Assembly: GCA_030151255.1 (NCBI GenBank)
Contig: JASLED010000071.1
Span: 1 to 61,199, forward strand
Reading direction: 5' to 3'
DNA: 61,199 bases
Origin: Flavobacterium sp.
Lineage (GTDB): Bacteria > Bacteroidota > Bacteroidia > Flavobacteriales > Flavobacteriaceae
In this document: positions 42,484 to 51,100 of the stretch, one piece after another
How positions within the stretch are numbered: position 1 is the first letter of the stretch
How the letters are laid out: every line of letters starts with the position of its first letter
Notes under the pieces: model-generated
Databases searched by the model: none
What the model saw: only the letters and a program-made list of their open reading frames with translations
Told to the model about the DNA's origin: nothing
Made by a program: the position numbers and the translations under genes

Positions 42484-43194
42484 TTAAGCCATTGTAGTAA
42501 AAACGTTTTGAACGTCGTCATCTTCTTCTATTTTTTCTAAAAGTTTCTCTACATCAGCCATTTCAGCTTCTGAAAGTTCTTTTGTAACTTGAGGAATACG
42601 ATCAAAACCTGAAGATAAAATCTCGATATTTCTGCTTTCTAATTCTTTCTGAATAGCGCCAAAACTTTCAAAAGGAGCGTAAATCATAACACCATCTTCA
42701 TCTTCAAAAATTTCATCAATTCCGTAATCAATTAATTCTAATTCAAATTCTTCTAAATCTCTATTAACATCAGTCGGAATTCTAAAGTTACAAGTATGAT
42801 CAAACATAAATTCAACTGAACCTTGGGTTCCTAATGTTCCATTACATTTGTTGAAATAGCTTCTAATATTTGCAACTGTTCTATTATTATTATCTGTAGC
42901 ACATTCTATCAAGAAAGCTATTCCATGAGGTCCGTATCCTTCAAAAATAACTTCTTTATAGTTTTCTGTATCTTTATCTGTAGCACGTTTAATAGCACGC
43001 TCTACGTTATCTTTTGGCATATTTGCAGCTTTTGCATTCTGCATTACAGCACGTAAACGAGAGTTAGTTTCAGGATTAGGTCCGCCTTCTTTAATAGCCA
43101 TTACAATATCCTTACCAATTCTTGTAAAAGTCTTAGCCATAGCAGACCAACGTTTTAGCTTACGTCCTTTTCTAAATTCAAACGCTCTTCCCAT
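42484..43194 (-). CDS. YebC/PmpR-family protein
   Basis: A 236-residue cytoplasmic protein of the YebC family (TACO1 in mitochondria). MGRAFEFRKGRKLKRWSAMAKTFTRIGKDI, AVMQNAKAANMPKDNVERAIKRA, YEGYGPHGIAFLIEC-type segment and GTLGTQGSVEFMFDH are the family signatures. Members were named transcriptional regulators, and more recent work implicates them in relieving ribosome stalling at proline-rich stretches. The sequence has the slightly shorter MGRAFEFRKGRK start found in Bacteroidota. A perfect -7 box lies 27 bp upstream. Confidence 0.94.
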   Translation of the reverse strand: MGRAFEFRKGRKLKRWSAMAKTFTRIGKDIVMAIKEGGPNPETNSRLRAVMQNAKAANMPKDNVERAIKRATDKDTENYKEVIFEGYGPHGIAFLIECATDNNNRTVANIRSYFNKCNGTLGTQGSVEFMFDHTCNFRIPTDVNRDLEEFELELIDYGIDEIFEDEDGVMIYAPFESFGAIQKELESRNIEILSSGFDRIPQVTKELSEAEMADVEKLLEKIEEDDDVQNVFTTMA

Positions 43195-43221
43195 AATTTT
43201 TATAAACTTATTTTAGTGATG

Positions 43222-43229
43222 CAAAAATA
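43222..43229 (-). promoter_or_regulatory. -7 box (TATTTTTG) of yebC
   Basis: A perfect minus-strand TANNTTTG, 27 bp upstream of the yebC ATG. Confidence 0.6.
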
Positions 43230-43251
43230 AAGTATTAAACCTTTATATCAT

Positions 43252-43287
43252 AAAAAACAGAGGCTTAATTTAAGGCCTCTGTTTTTT
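43252..43287 (-). terminator. Intrinsic terminator of gcvT
   Basis: A stem aaaacagaggc with gcctctgtttt, T-run on the minus strand toward yebC. Confidence 0.85.
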
Positions 43288-43293
43288 ATTGTA

Positions 43294-44376
43294 TTATTTT
43301 TTATAAAAAGGAGTTTTTACAACTTTTGCTTCAACATCATTCTTTCTAATTCTTATAAAAATTTGAGTTCCTTCTGCTATACAATCTACTGGTACGTATC
43401 CCATTCCAATTCCTTTGTTTAATGATGGAGATTGAGTTCCTGAAGTTACTTTTCCGATTACGTTTCCTTCTGCATCAACAATTTCGTAATCATGTCTTGG
43501 AATTCCTTTTCCAACTAATTCAAAACCAACTAGTCTATTTTTAATTCCAGCTTCTTTTTCTGCTTTTAAAATATCAGCAGCAATAAAATCTTTTGTAAAC
43601 TTGGTTACCCAACCTAAGCCAGCTTCTAAAGGAGAAGTTTCGTCTGTTAATTCATTTCCATATAAGCAATATCCCATTTCTAAACGCAATGTATCTCTTG
43701 CTGCTAATCCAATTGGTTTAATTCCAAAGCTTTCTCCAACTTCAAAAACTTTATTCCAAACTGTTTCTATATCTTGATTTTTAACATAAACCTCAAAACC
43801 ACCAGAACCTGTATATCCTGTAGCAGAAATTACTACATCATTTACTCCGGCAAATTCTCCAATTACAAAATTATAAAACTTAATATCAGACAAATTTACT
43901 GGCGTAATACTTTGCATTGCTTCAATAGCTTTTGGTCCTTGAATTGCTAAAATTGAATATCCATCTGATAAATTTTCTAAAGTAGCATTTACATCGTTAT
44001 GTTGGCTAATCCACGCCCAATCTTTATCAATATTAGAAGCGTTTACAACCATTAAATATTCTGTTTCACTTACTCTATAAGTAATGATATCATCAATTAC
44101 ACCGCCTTTTTCGTTTGGAAAATAACAATATTGAGCTTTTCCATCTACCAAAGTAGATGCGTCGTTTGAAGTAACCTTTTGAATCAGGCTCAAAGCATTT
44201 GGTCCAGATATTTTAAAGATTCCCATATGAGAAACATCAAATACTCCTACACCATTTCTTACTGTTTCATGTTCTGCATTTACTCCTTCGTATTGTACTG
44301 GCATAGAAAATCCTGCAAACGGAACCATTTTAGCTCCAAGATTTTCGTGAATGTGATTTAAAGTTACTTGTTTCAT
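43294..44376 (-). CDS. gcvT: Aminomethyltransferase GcvT (glycine cleavage T protein)
   Basis: A 360-residue folate enzyme that moves the methylene group of glycine from H-protein to tetrahydrofolate, releasing ammonia. GAKMVPFAGFSMPVQYEGV, GVFDVSHMGI, the catalytic Asp region NDAS, SATGYTGSGGFEVY, AARDTLRLEMGYCLYGNEL and VTSGTQSPSLNKGIGMGYV are all typical. Length is normal. The genes for the P and H proteins are not in the window, so the system is split. A perfect -7 box lies 14 bp upstream. Confidence 0.96.
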   Translation of the reverse strand: MKQVTLNHIHENLGAKMVPFAGFSMPVQYEGVNAEHETVRNGVGVFDVSHMGIFKISGPNALSLIQKVTSNDASTLVDGKAQYCYFPNEKGGVIDDIITYRVSETEYLMVVNASNIDKDWAWISQHNDVNATLENLSDGYSILAIQGPKAIEAMQSITPVNLSDIKFYNFVIGEFAGVNDVVISATGYTGSGGFEVYVKNQDIETVWNKVFEVGESFGIKPIGLAARDTLRLEMGYCLYGNELTDETSPLEAGLGWVTKFTKDFIAADILKAEKEAGIKNRLVGFELVGKGIPRHDYEIVDAEGNVIGKVTSGTQSPSLNKGIGMGYVPVDCIAEGTQIFIRIRKNDVEAKVVKTPFYKK

Positions 44377-44390
44377 TGTGTTGTTTATAA

Positions 44391-44398
44391 CAAAATTA
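44391..44398 (-). promoter_or_regulatory. -7 box (TAATTTTG) of gcvT
   Basis: A perfect minus-strand TANNTTTG, 14 bp upstream of the gcvT ATG. Confidence 0.6.
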
Positions 44399-44561
44399 AT
44401 TATTTGCTAATTTAAACTATTTTATTGGATTTAAAAGCGCGTTTTTTTTAGCAAAATCTAATTAAAATAGTTAGCGGAAACACAATTTTAACTAGCTTAT
44501 AGTAAAAATAGTTTAAAGAGATTAATTAGTTTTTTGATTAATACCAAAAATGGCATAGTTA

Positions 44562-44592
44562 TTGGTTATCAGTATTTTATATTTTATATTTG
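44562..44592 (+). promoter_or_regulatory. Promoter TTG-N20-TATATTTG of the 101-residue membrane protein
   Basis: -33 TTG at 44562-44564, 20 bp, perfect -7 box at 44585-44592. The -33 TTG is also an in-frame TTG codon, so a longer reading of the next gene is rejected. Confidence 0.8.
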
Positions 44593-44618
44593 CAACAGAT
44601 AAACAAGATATAATTTCT

Positions 44619-44924
44619 ATGGAAAAATCATTAAAATTTGGAGTAGTTGTGTTACTTCTAGCGTCGATGTTTACTTTGCCGAAAGACTTTCAAGATCTTA
44701 GTCGCTTTCTTTTAATTGCGCTATTTGGAATTTTGGCATATTGCTCTCACTTAGAAGCCAATATTAAAGCACTAGGTCTTTATATTGTGCTTATTATTTT
44801 GTATCAACCATTTGTAGTTTTACCATTAAGTCCATTGGTTTGGAAAATTACGGGAGGATTGATATCAGCGCTGATTTTATTTGCTGTTTTTAAACCTATT
44901 ACTAAAGTTGATAAAGCCGTTTAA
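44619..44924 (+). CDS. Small membrane protein, DUF6804-like
   Basis: A 101-residue protein with three to four hydrophobic segments (about 5-20, 26-42, 48-66, 72-92). The pattern L...FGILAYCSHLEAN and YQPFVVLPLSPLVWKITGGLISALIL resembles small membrane proteins of the DUF6804 type, though I am unsure of the family. The ATG at 44619 is set by the promoter at 44562-44592, which lies 26 bp upstream. Single-gene unit with a shared terminator. Function unknown. Confidence 0.7.
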   Translation: MEKSLKFGVVVLLLASMFTLPKDFQDLSRFLLIALFGILAYCSHLEANIKALGLYIVLIILYQPFVVLPLSPLVWKITGGLISALILFAVFKPITKVDKAV

Positions 44925-44967
44925 TAAAACTACAAACTTAATACATGAAGAAAAATTACTTATAGCA

Positions 44968-45005
44968 CGAAAAGCCTCAGTTTACGATCTGAGGCTTTTT
45001 TTTAT
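44968..45005. terminator. Bidirectional terminator
   Basis: An 11-bp stem (aaaagcctcag with ctgaggctttt) with an 8-base loop and T8. Confidence 0.9.
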
Positions 45006-45029
45006 TTTGCAAAGCTGTTTGAAAACTAA

Positions 45030-45659
45030 TTATAGATTATTTCCACTATTTAGAAAAATCCCATTTACAATAAATATTTCTCTTATATTGTTCCATTTAA
45101 TAATGATATCTTCAAATTCATCGCTATCACTACTAAACACAAGATCTCCTTTATTGCTATATCCTTTAAAACGATTACATAGAATTCCTCTATTTTCTAC
45201 AACCATCACGTAAATTCGCCAAGGATGAATAACTTTATCTGTTATTTTTTTACATAATGCATATGATCCTGTTTTTATAGTTGGTTGCATATTATCACGA
45301 CCTATTTGAAAAGCTATGTCAATTTCAGAATCTGTTGGGAAAAAACATATTTGAGCTACAGACATTGTTGCCTGGCTACTAATATAATATTGTAACTGAT
45401 TCTGAATCGAAATCATTACTACTTTTCTTTTGTCATTGCCATTATTAAAAGAAACCTCATATCTGTGAAAGAAAACATCATTTAAATCGATGTTTCTTTG
45501 TTTACAAAGTTCAATAATTGTATCATATTGTAAGGTTTCTCTACTCTTCCATGAAGAGATAGTATTAGGCTTAACATTAATGAGTTTTGCTAATTCTAAA
45601 TCGGTTTTTATTCCTAATAAACTCTTTAACTTTTTGATTACTTCAGCTACACTTTGCAT
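45030..45659 (-). CDS. CI-like HTH repressor with catalytically dead S24 domain
   Basis: A 209-residue regulator. Residues about 1-66 are a phage-CI-type helix-turn-helix (DLELAKLINVKPNTISSWKSRETLQYDTIIELC); about 100-205 have the LexA/S24 fold. The Ser of the usual G-D-S-M-x-P is Asn (RDNMQP, residues 121-126), and the catalytic Lys position (GILCNRF) is Asn162. It therefore should not self-cleave and may sense a ligand or act constitutively. No phage genes surround it. Inverted TTGTTGTAT/ATACAACAA sites upstream suggest autoregulation. The divergent neighbour is a DUF4265 gene. Confidence 0.85.
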   Translation of the reverse strand: MQSVAEVIKKLKSLLGIKTDLELAKLINVKPNTISSWKSRETLQYDTIIELCKQRNIDLNDVFFHRYEVSFNNGNDKRKVVMISIQNQLQYYISSQATMSVAQICFFPTDSEIDIAFQIGRDNMQPTIKTGSYALCKKITDKVIHPWRIYVMVVENRGILCNRFKGYSNKGDLVFSSDSDEFEDIIIKWNNIREIFIVNGIFLNSGNNL

Positions 45660-45957
45660 AATTGTTGTATTAAAAATTAAGTTATCTACTTATTGTGTAA
45701 AATTATACAACAAATATTCAATTACCTTACCCACATCGATTATTAAACGTTATTTAACAATATTTTAACTAATTATATTACTCGAAACACACAAAATGCG
45801 ATACATATTAGTCAATGTGGCAGTAAAAAACAACATCATCAATATATAGTATAATAATACTCACGTAACGCGAACATAAGTGATTTTTGTCATGTCATTT
45901 TTGATTTTTTCAAATATAAACTTTATTTCATTTCTGTTTTTATTTCTTAAATGAGAG
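45660..45957. other. Divergent intergenic region with operator-like repeats
   Basis: Inverted 9-mers TTGTTGTAT (45662-45670) and ATACAACAA (45705-45713), a further half-site TTGTGTAA (45693-45700), and a one-mismatch minus-strand -7 box (45711-45718). A 14-bp palindrome AGTAT-AATA-ATACT lies at 45848-45861, and another minus-strand TATATTTG at 45911-45918. No ORF is seen. Confidence 0.55.
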
Positions 45958-45993
45958 TATCTTTGTAGCTACGCAATTGCATTTTGCAAATGC
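45958..45993 (+). promoter_or_regulatory. -7 box and leader palindrome of the DUF4265 gene
   Basis: A perfect -7 box TATCTTTG (45958-45965) followed by a 15-bp palindrome GCATTT-TGC-AAATGC (45979-45993) in the leader, 20 bp before the chosen ATG. No TTG at the -33 spacing. Confidence 0.6.
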
Positions 45994-46013
45994 GTTATAA
46001 TTCAAATTATTTT

Positions 46014-46481
46014 ATGAAGGAAGAATATCAACAAATAGCAATAAAATATTACAGCGATGTTTTAGAGCGAGATGCAGAAGAAGTTTTATGGGGAATTACA
46101 GTAGATAAAAACAAAAATCTGTTTAAAATTGACAGTATTCCTTTCTATGGAGCAGAACTTTCTTGTGAAGATGTGGTTTATGCAACATTAAACACACAAA
46201 CAAACCTTTTTGAATTACAACACATAGAAATACTTTCTGGAAACAGTACAGTTCAAATTATTGTTCAAAAAGAAAAGTATAATCGAGATGATTTGTACAA
46301 CGAAATTTTACTAGCCGGAACAGAAATTGAAATTGTAGATGACTATTATTTTGTAATAAACGTTCCGCAAAAAACAGATTACAAAAATGTATATGCAATA
46401 CTTTCTGCTTTGGAAGATGAAAAAGTAATTTCATTTGCAGAACCTAATTTATCTGCCAAACATAATGCTGATATTAGATAA
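46014..46481 (+). CDS. DUF4265 domain-containing protein
   Basis: A 155-residue cytoplasmic protein. LWGITVDKNKNLFKIDSIPFYGAELSCEDVVYA and HIEILSGNSTVQIIV are the DUF4265 pattern (a small alpha/beta fold with no established function). I use the ATG at 46014 (MKEEYQQ); an in-frame ATG at 45990 overlaps the leader palindrome and a TTG at 45984 is also within it. The gene is divergent from the CI-like repressor, 354 bp away, and may share its control region. Terminator follows at once. Confidence 0.8.
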   Translation: MKEEYQQIAIKYYSDVLERDAEEVLWGITVDKNKNLFKIDSIPFYGAELSCEDVVYATLNTQTNLFELQHIEILSGNSTVQIIVQKEKYNRDDLYNEILLAGTEIEIVDDYYFVINVPQKTDYKNVYAILSALEDEKVISFAEPNLSAKHNADIR

Positions 46482-46482
46482 T

Positions 46483-46510
46483 AAAAAAACCGCTTTAAAG
46501 CGGTTTTTTT
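46483..46510. terminator. Bidirectional terminator, DUF4265 / MBOAT genes
   Basis: A perfect 13-bp self-complementary stem centred on ctttaaag (aaaaaaccgctttaaagcggtttttt) between convergent stops. Confidence 0.9.
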
Positions 46511-46513
46511 ATT

Positions 46514-48175
46514 TTAGAATTGAAAGTATATAAACGGTTGCGGACCTGCTGTTGCTGTTGCATAAACAATCCAAAAGACAAAGCCTAACACAACTGCTTT
46601 TACAAACATTGGCGCTATATTAAACCACTGATTTGGTATAGCTAACCAATTTTTTGGTATAAAATGCCAAATAAAACCAATTGCGATTAATAAAAAGGCA
46701 TTTTTATATCCTTTTATAATAATTAACCATGAATTTGGATCAAACTCTATTGTTGAAATATTTTTAATTATATCCAGCGCATTTTCAAATGTATTTGCAC
46801 GAAAGAAAATCCAGCAAAATGTTACAAAATGAAACGTTAAGAGAACAGCAAATATTTTCCATAAAACATGTGGCTTACTATCTTTAGACGAGGGCCAAAA
46901 CTCTATAAAAATTTTATGCACTGCCAAAGCAATACCGTGTAAGGCTCCCCAAACAATAAAACGAAGTGATGCGCCATGCCACAATCCACCAAGTAACATT
47001 GTTGTTAGTAAATTAAAGTTAGTAAATAAACTTTTCTCTTTTGTTTTTGACAATAAAATAGTGAGTAAAAATACAATTGTAGCAACTCCAGCTATTAATA
47101 ATGGATAAACACTGTCATGATAATTATAAATCCCCCAGCCTAAAATTCCTACAAAGAAAGCAATTGGGAATAAATATCCACTAAAACTTCCATTTCTATT
47201 TCCTCCCACAGATATATATAAGAAATCTTTTAACCAAGTAGAAAGAGAAATATGCCATCTACGCCAAAATTCAGTAATTGAAACCGATTGATACGGCACA
47301 TTAAAGTTAGTTGGCAAACGATAGCCTAATAGCAATGCAATACCAATTGCCATATCTGAATACCCCGAAAAATCACAATAAATTTGAATTGCATAACCGT
47401 AAGATGCCATTAAATTTTCAAAAGCAGTATAACTATTTGGCGCATCAAAAACACGATCTACGAAGTTTACAGAAATATAATCAGAAATAACAGCCTTTTT
47501 TAATACTCCTCCCACAATCAATAACATACCTTCATTTATCTGATCTTTCGTAACTAATAAGTTTGAATAAATTTGAGGTAAAAAGTCTTTGGCACGAACA
47601 ATTGGACCAGCAACTAATTGGGGGAAAAAAGATATAAAAAACAAATAATCTAAGAAAGTTTTAGTAGGTTCTATTTCCTTTCTATAAATCTCTACAATAT
47701 AACTGATTGATTGAAATGTATAAAATGAAATACCTACTGGCAGGATAATGTCATCTAAATGAAAACCTGTATGCGTAAAGAAATTTACTCCATCAAGGAA
47801 GAAATTTGCATATTTAAAATATCCTAATAAACCTAAATTAAGAACAATGCTAACAACAAGAATCATTTTTTTCTTAGCATCATTTTCGGTTTTGGTCATT
47901 TTTTGTGCTAAGTAATAATCCATCAAGGAAGAAAACACCAAGATAAATAAATACCAACCGCTTGATTTATAATAGAAAAATAAAGAAAACACCACCACAT
48001 ATAGCATACGCGCGTGAAATGTTTTTCTTAAACCAATATAAAAGAAGTAAAAAATAATAAACATCCCAAGAAACAATCCTGAATTAAACAGCAGAGGTTC
48101 TTTTGGATTAAAAGAAAACCATTGGATAATTTCATCCATGGTAACATTCGGAATTTCTATGTTAAATAGATTCAT
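46514..48175 (-). CDS. MBOAT-family O-acyltransferase (AlgI-like)
   Basis: A 553-residue polytopic membrane protein with ten or more helices. AlgI-type motifs: PVGISFYTFQSISYIVEIYR, FFPQLVAGPIVRA, SITEFWRRWHISLSTWLKDFLYISVGGNR, and the catalytic-His region GGLWHGAS followed by ALHGIA. It is expected to pass acetyl groups from cytoplasmic acetyl-CoA across the membrane to an envelope glycan acetyltransferase. It is the last gene of an operon with two SGNH-fold proteins (5 bp gap), which is the AlgI-plus-AlgJ/X or PatA-PatB logic. The target glycan is unknown. Confidence 0.92.
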   Translation of the reverse strand: MNLFNIEIPNVTMDEIIQWFSFNPKEPLLFNSGLFLGMFIIFYFFYIGLRKTFHARMLYVVVFSLFFYYKSSGWYLFILVFSSLMDYYLAQKMTKTENDAKKKMILVVSIVLNLGLLGYFKYANFFLDGVNFFTHTGFHLDDIILPVGISFYTFQSISYIVEIYRKEIEPTKTFLDYLFFISFFPQLVAGPIVRAKDFLPQIYSNLLVTKDQINEGMLLIVGGVLKKAVISDYISVNFVDRVFDAPNSYTAFENLMASYGYAIQIYCDFSGYSDMAIGIALLLGYRLPTNFNVPYQSVSITEFWRRWHISLSTWLKDFLYISVGGNRNGSFSGYLFPIAFFVGILGWGIYNYHDSVYPLLIAGVATIVFLLTILLSKTKEKSLFTNFNLLTTMLLGGLWHGASLRFIVWGALHGIALAVHKIFIEFWPSSKDSKPHVLWKIFAVLLTFHFVTFCWIFFRANTFENALDIIKNISTIEFDPNSWLIIIKGYKNAFLLIAIGFIWHFIPKNWLAIPNQWFNIAPMFVKAVVLGFVFWIVYATATAGPQPFIYFQF

Positions 48176-48180
48176 TGAAT

Positions 48181-49608
48181 TTACTTCGTTTCATTTTTTA
48201 AATACTCATCATACACTTGCATCAATCCATCATAAAATAATGTTCCTGTGTATTCATAGCCCTTAATTGTGTAATGTACTAAATCTTTTGCAAGTAGATT
48301 TTCGTTTACTAAATACGGCAAACCTAAATTTCCTCCCAAATTATTGTACAAATCCCAAATTGCATATTTTTGATTTACAGCATTTACACTTATTGCACTT
48401 GCCAAAGCTGTAGCTGAATTATTTGGCCTTCCTTTACCAAAATAACTTGGCGGTGGTGTTGTAAGCAATATTGCTGCATTTGGGTTTTTATCTTTTATAT
48501 TTTTTATAAAACGATTTATTTCTTGCTTAAAAACTTCATCATCTAAGCGATCAAATGATTCGTTAGTTCCCATTGAAATGATAACTAAATCTGGAGATAA
48601 ACCTTTTAATTGCTCAAAAAACAATGGATATTTATTATAATCGGAAAATTTAGCTCCATTTACTCCAATGTTGTGATAAATAATACCTGGTTCGTTATTT
48701 TCAACTACCAATCCATTCAAATCATATTCAGAAACATCTCCTACGGTATAAAGATAAAAGCCGTTTTTATTTTTCGGTAATTGATATTCTACAAAGCTTT
48801 CTTTAACCTCATATGGAGTGGATGTAAAAGCATTTTCTGTTACTATTGGTGTTTCTGTCACAGTTGTTCCAATCACCAAATTATTTCCTGCTTTAATATT
48901 ATTGGTACTCAATTTGTTGTTTTTCTTTAACATTGTAATTGTTGTACCGTATTTTTTGGCAATAGTTGATAAAGATTCGCCCGATTTTATTTTATGAATA
49001 ACATCTTTACTTTGCTTTGTTGTTAAGTTTAACTCTTTATCGGTAATTCCTACCTTATATACCAATTCGTTTGTTGGAGTAAAGACTTTTACTTTATCAA
49101 AAAAATAACGTGTGTCTCTCAAATCTACTTTTATTACACCTTGCTTTTCTTTTGAAGATAATGCTATACCGCTAAGTCCTACATTTGCGCCATTTACAGG
49201 ATAAATATTTCGTCTATTTTCCCAAACCATATTGCTAGAATAACGCATAAAGTTATTGCTATTGGTTTTTGCTAACTGATAAGGAAAGGTAAACCCCAAG
49301 CCGCCGTTTCCGAAGCGCTCTTGCATTAATGTTCTTACTTTTCCGCTAAAAAAATCAGCTTGAATATGAGAATCACCAATATGAACTATGTTTACTTTAT
49401 TCTTTCCTTCGTTTTCTAGTTTTTTTAAAACCTTAAAGAAATTGGTTAATCGGTCAGAATAATAAACTGTATTTTTATAATGTATTGTATCTGTTATTTC
49501 TTCGTTCTGAGAAGACAATGTATTGACACTATTTGTTTTTACCTGAGCAAACGATATTACTGCCCAAAATAAAAAACAAATAACAAGATTTCCATTCCTA
49601 ATTTTCAT
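48181..49608 (-). CDS. SGNH-hydrolase-fold protein with inserted LysM
   Basis: A 475-residue exported protein (signal 1-21, ending SFAQ). SGNH block I is GDSH (78-81), block III has MGTNESFD, and block V is DLVHYTIKGYEYTG with the catalytic Asp/His. A LysM module (VIHKIKSGESLSTIAKKYG, residues about 204-247) lies inside the domain, between blocks, rather than at a terminus; it should bind peptidoglycan or a related GlcNAc glycan. With the MBOAT protein next door, the role is probably O-acetyl transfer to, or removal from, a wall-associated glycan (inference). It overlaps the preceding SGNH gene by 11 bp. Confidence 0.88.
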   Translation of the reverse strand: MKIRNGNLVICFLFWAVISFAQVKTNSVNTLSSQNEEITDTIHYKNTVYYSDRLTNFFKVLKKLENEGKNKVNIVHIGDSHIQADFFSGKVRTLMQERFGNGGLGFTFPYQLAKTNSNNFMRYSSNMVWENRRNIYPVNGANVGLSGIALSSKEKQGVIKVDLRDTRYFFDKVKVFTPTNELVYKVGITDKELNLTTKQSKDVIHKIKSGESLSTIAKKYGTTITMLKKNNKLSTNNIKAGNNLVIGTTVTETPIVTENAFTSTPYEVKESFVEYQLPKNKNGFYLYTVGDVSEYDLNGLVVENNEPGIIYHNIGVNGAKFSDYNKYPLFFEQLKGLSPDLVIISMGTNESFDRLDDEVFKQEINRFIKNIKDKNPNAAILLTTPPPSYFGKGRPNNSATALASAISVNAVNQKYAIWDLYNNLGGNLGLPYLVNENLLAKDLVHYTIKGYEYTGTLFYDGLMQVYDEYLKNETK

Positions 49609-51088
49609 TTGAAATTGTATCTGATGCTATTTTTGTTTCTTTGTTTACTCGTTTTTCTGAAAATTTTTCAGAAGTATCTTTGCCTTTTTTGTTTTTATAA
49701 GCATTATATCCTTCTTCTAACTGATTAAAAATCAGTTTTGATATTGCTTGGGCGCCTCTAAAATTAAAGTGAGTATAATCTTTATTAGCTCTTGATGGCG
49801 TTTCTTCTACCCATTTTACCATTGAATTTTTACCGCCCATTGCTTCATATAAATTGAAAAATCCTGTTTTAGTTTCAATTGCATATTTGCGCTGCGCTCT
49901 TACTAATGGATTAACCGCTGAATCTGTTTGCATTGTTAAATCATATTTTGATGATTTATCGGCAGTTGAGATTACTAAAATAGAAGCTTTTGGAAAACAT
50001 TGTCTTAAATGCGCAACTACTTTACTCATCTGCTTTGTGTACCAACCATAATTATACGATCCGTAGTTTAGTACATTCGTTCCATAATGCAAAACAATTA
50101 AGCTATAATCAAGATCTTTTTGAAATTGTTGCATTAAGCCAGTATTTAACAATGATAATGGCAATCCAGAATTTCCACGAGTAGAAAAATTATCTACTTG
50201 AACTCCATTGGCACTACTCACATCAATTCCATAAAAAGGAATAGAATCTGCAGCTACTAATTGAATTTTAAGTTGATTGATATTAGAATTAGATAACTTT
50301 AATTTATTTAATAAAGATTTGGTATCTAATTTTTTGGTAATTGTATCACGCCCTGTTGTTATAAGTACTTTAGCATGTTGATTATTTGCACGTCCGAAAT
50401 ATAACGTAGGTGTATTTAAAGTAGTTAGATTCTTAAGATTACTCGCTTGATAACTAGCCCAAGTTGGTTTGATGGTATCTTTTTGGAAAAATACTTGACC
50501 AGAAACACCGAACGGATTTAATGGTCGTTTTATATTCATATAGGATTGTACTTTCCAATTGGAAGAAAACTTATGCGTTACAGAACCTCTCGATCCAGCT
50601 GATTCTGATGTAATTTGAATGAATCCTACTCCAGAACCTCCGTATTTGTCTTGATAATTTTTTCTAAGATCTTGCACAATCATATCACCGTCCGTCATAG
50701 AGTCGCCATAATAAGCAATACGAGCTCTACCTTTCTTCTCAATTTCTACCTGATATAATTTTGAGAAAAAATAATCTAAAAACACCATTCCTTTGAAGGA
50801 TGCTTCGCTTTCGTTAGAAAACAAATCGTCTTCTGTTACTACAAAAACACCTTGATCTTGATTAGTATTGGATTGTGATTTTTTAGCTTTTGTTGCATTT
50901 TCTGTTTCTGCTAGCTTTTCGTTTTCAAATGCTTCCAACAATAAACTATCTATAACAACATTTGTTAAATCAGTTTTTTCTTCTGAAAATATTTTTTTGG
51001 GTAAGTTTCCCTTAAAAAATAAAAAAAAACCACTAGCCATTACAATAATAGCTAGTGACTGTATTATGTATGATTTTTCTACTTTCAC
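49598..51088 (-). CDS. SGNH-hydrolase-fold membrane-anchored protein
   Basis: A 496-residue protein with an N-terminal membrane anchor (about 8-26) and an extracytoplasmic SGNH domain. Block I is YYGDSMTDGD with Ser130; block III is LIVLHYGTNVLNYGSY; block V is DYTHFNFRGAQA with Asp/His. It ends in a Lys-rich tail. The start is GTG at 51088, 12 bp after the argS stop; no ATG fits before the anchor. It overlaps the next SGNH gene by 11 bp, so the two products are made together and could form a pair in O-acyl transfer, as AlgJ and AlgX do. Confidence 0.87.
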   Translation of the reverse strand: MKVEKSYIIQSLAIIVMASGFFLFFKGNLPKKIFSEEKTDLTNVVIDSLLLEAFENEKLAETENATKAKKSQSNTNQDQGVFVVTEDDLFSNESEASFKGMVFLDYFFSKLYQVEIEKKGRARIAYYGDSMTDGDMIVQDLRKNYQDKYGGSGVGFIQITSESAGSRGSVTHKFSSNWKVQSYMNIKRPLNPFGVSGQVFFQKDTIKPTWASYQASNLKNLTTLNTPTLYFGRANNQHAKVLITTGRDTITKKLDTKSLLNKLKLSNSNINQLKIQLVAADSIPFYGIDVSSANGVQVDNFSTRGNSGLPLSLLNTGLMQQFQKDLDYSLIVLHYGTNVLNYGSYNYGWYTKQMSKVVAHLRQCFPKASILVISTADKSSKYDLTMQTDSAVNPLVRAQRKYAIETKTGFFNLYEAMGGKNSMVKWVEETPSRANKDYTHFNFRGAQAISKLIFNQLEEGYNAYKNKKGKDTSEKFSEKRVNKETKIASDTISNEN

Positions 51089-51100
51089 AAAAGATATGAA

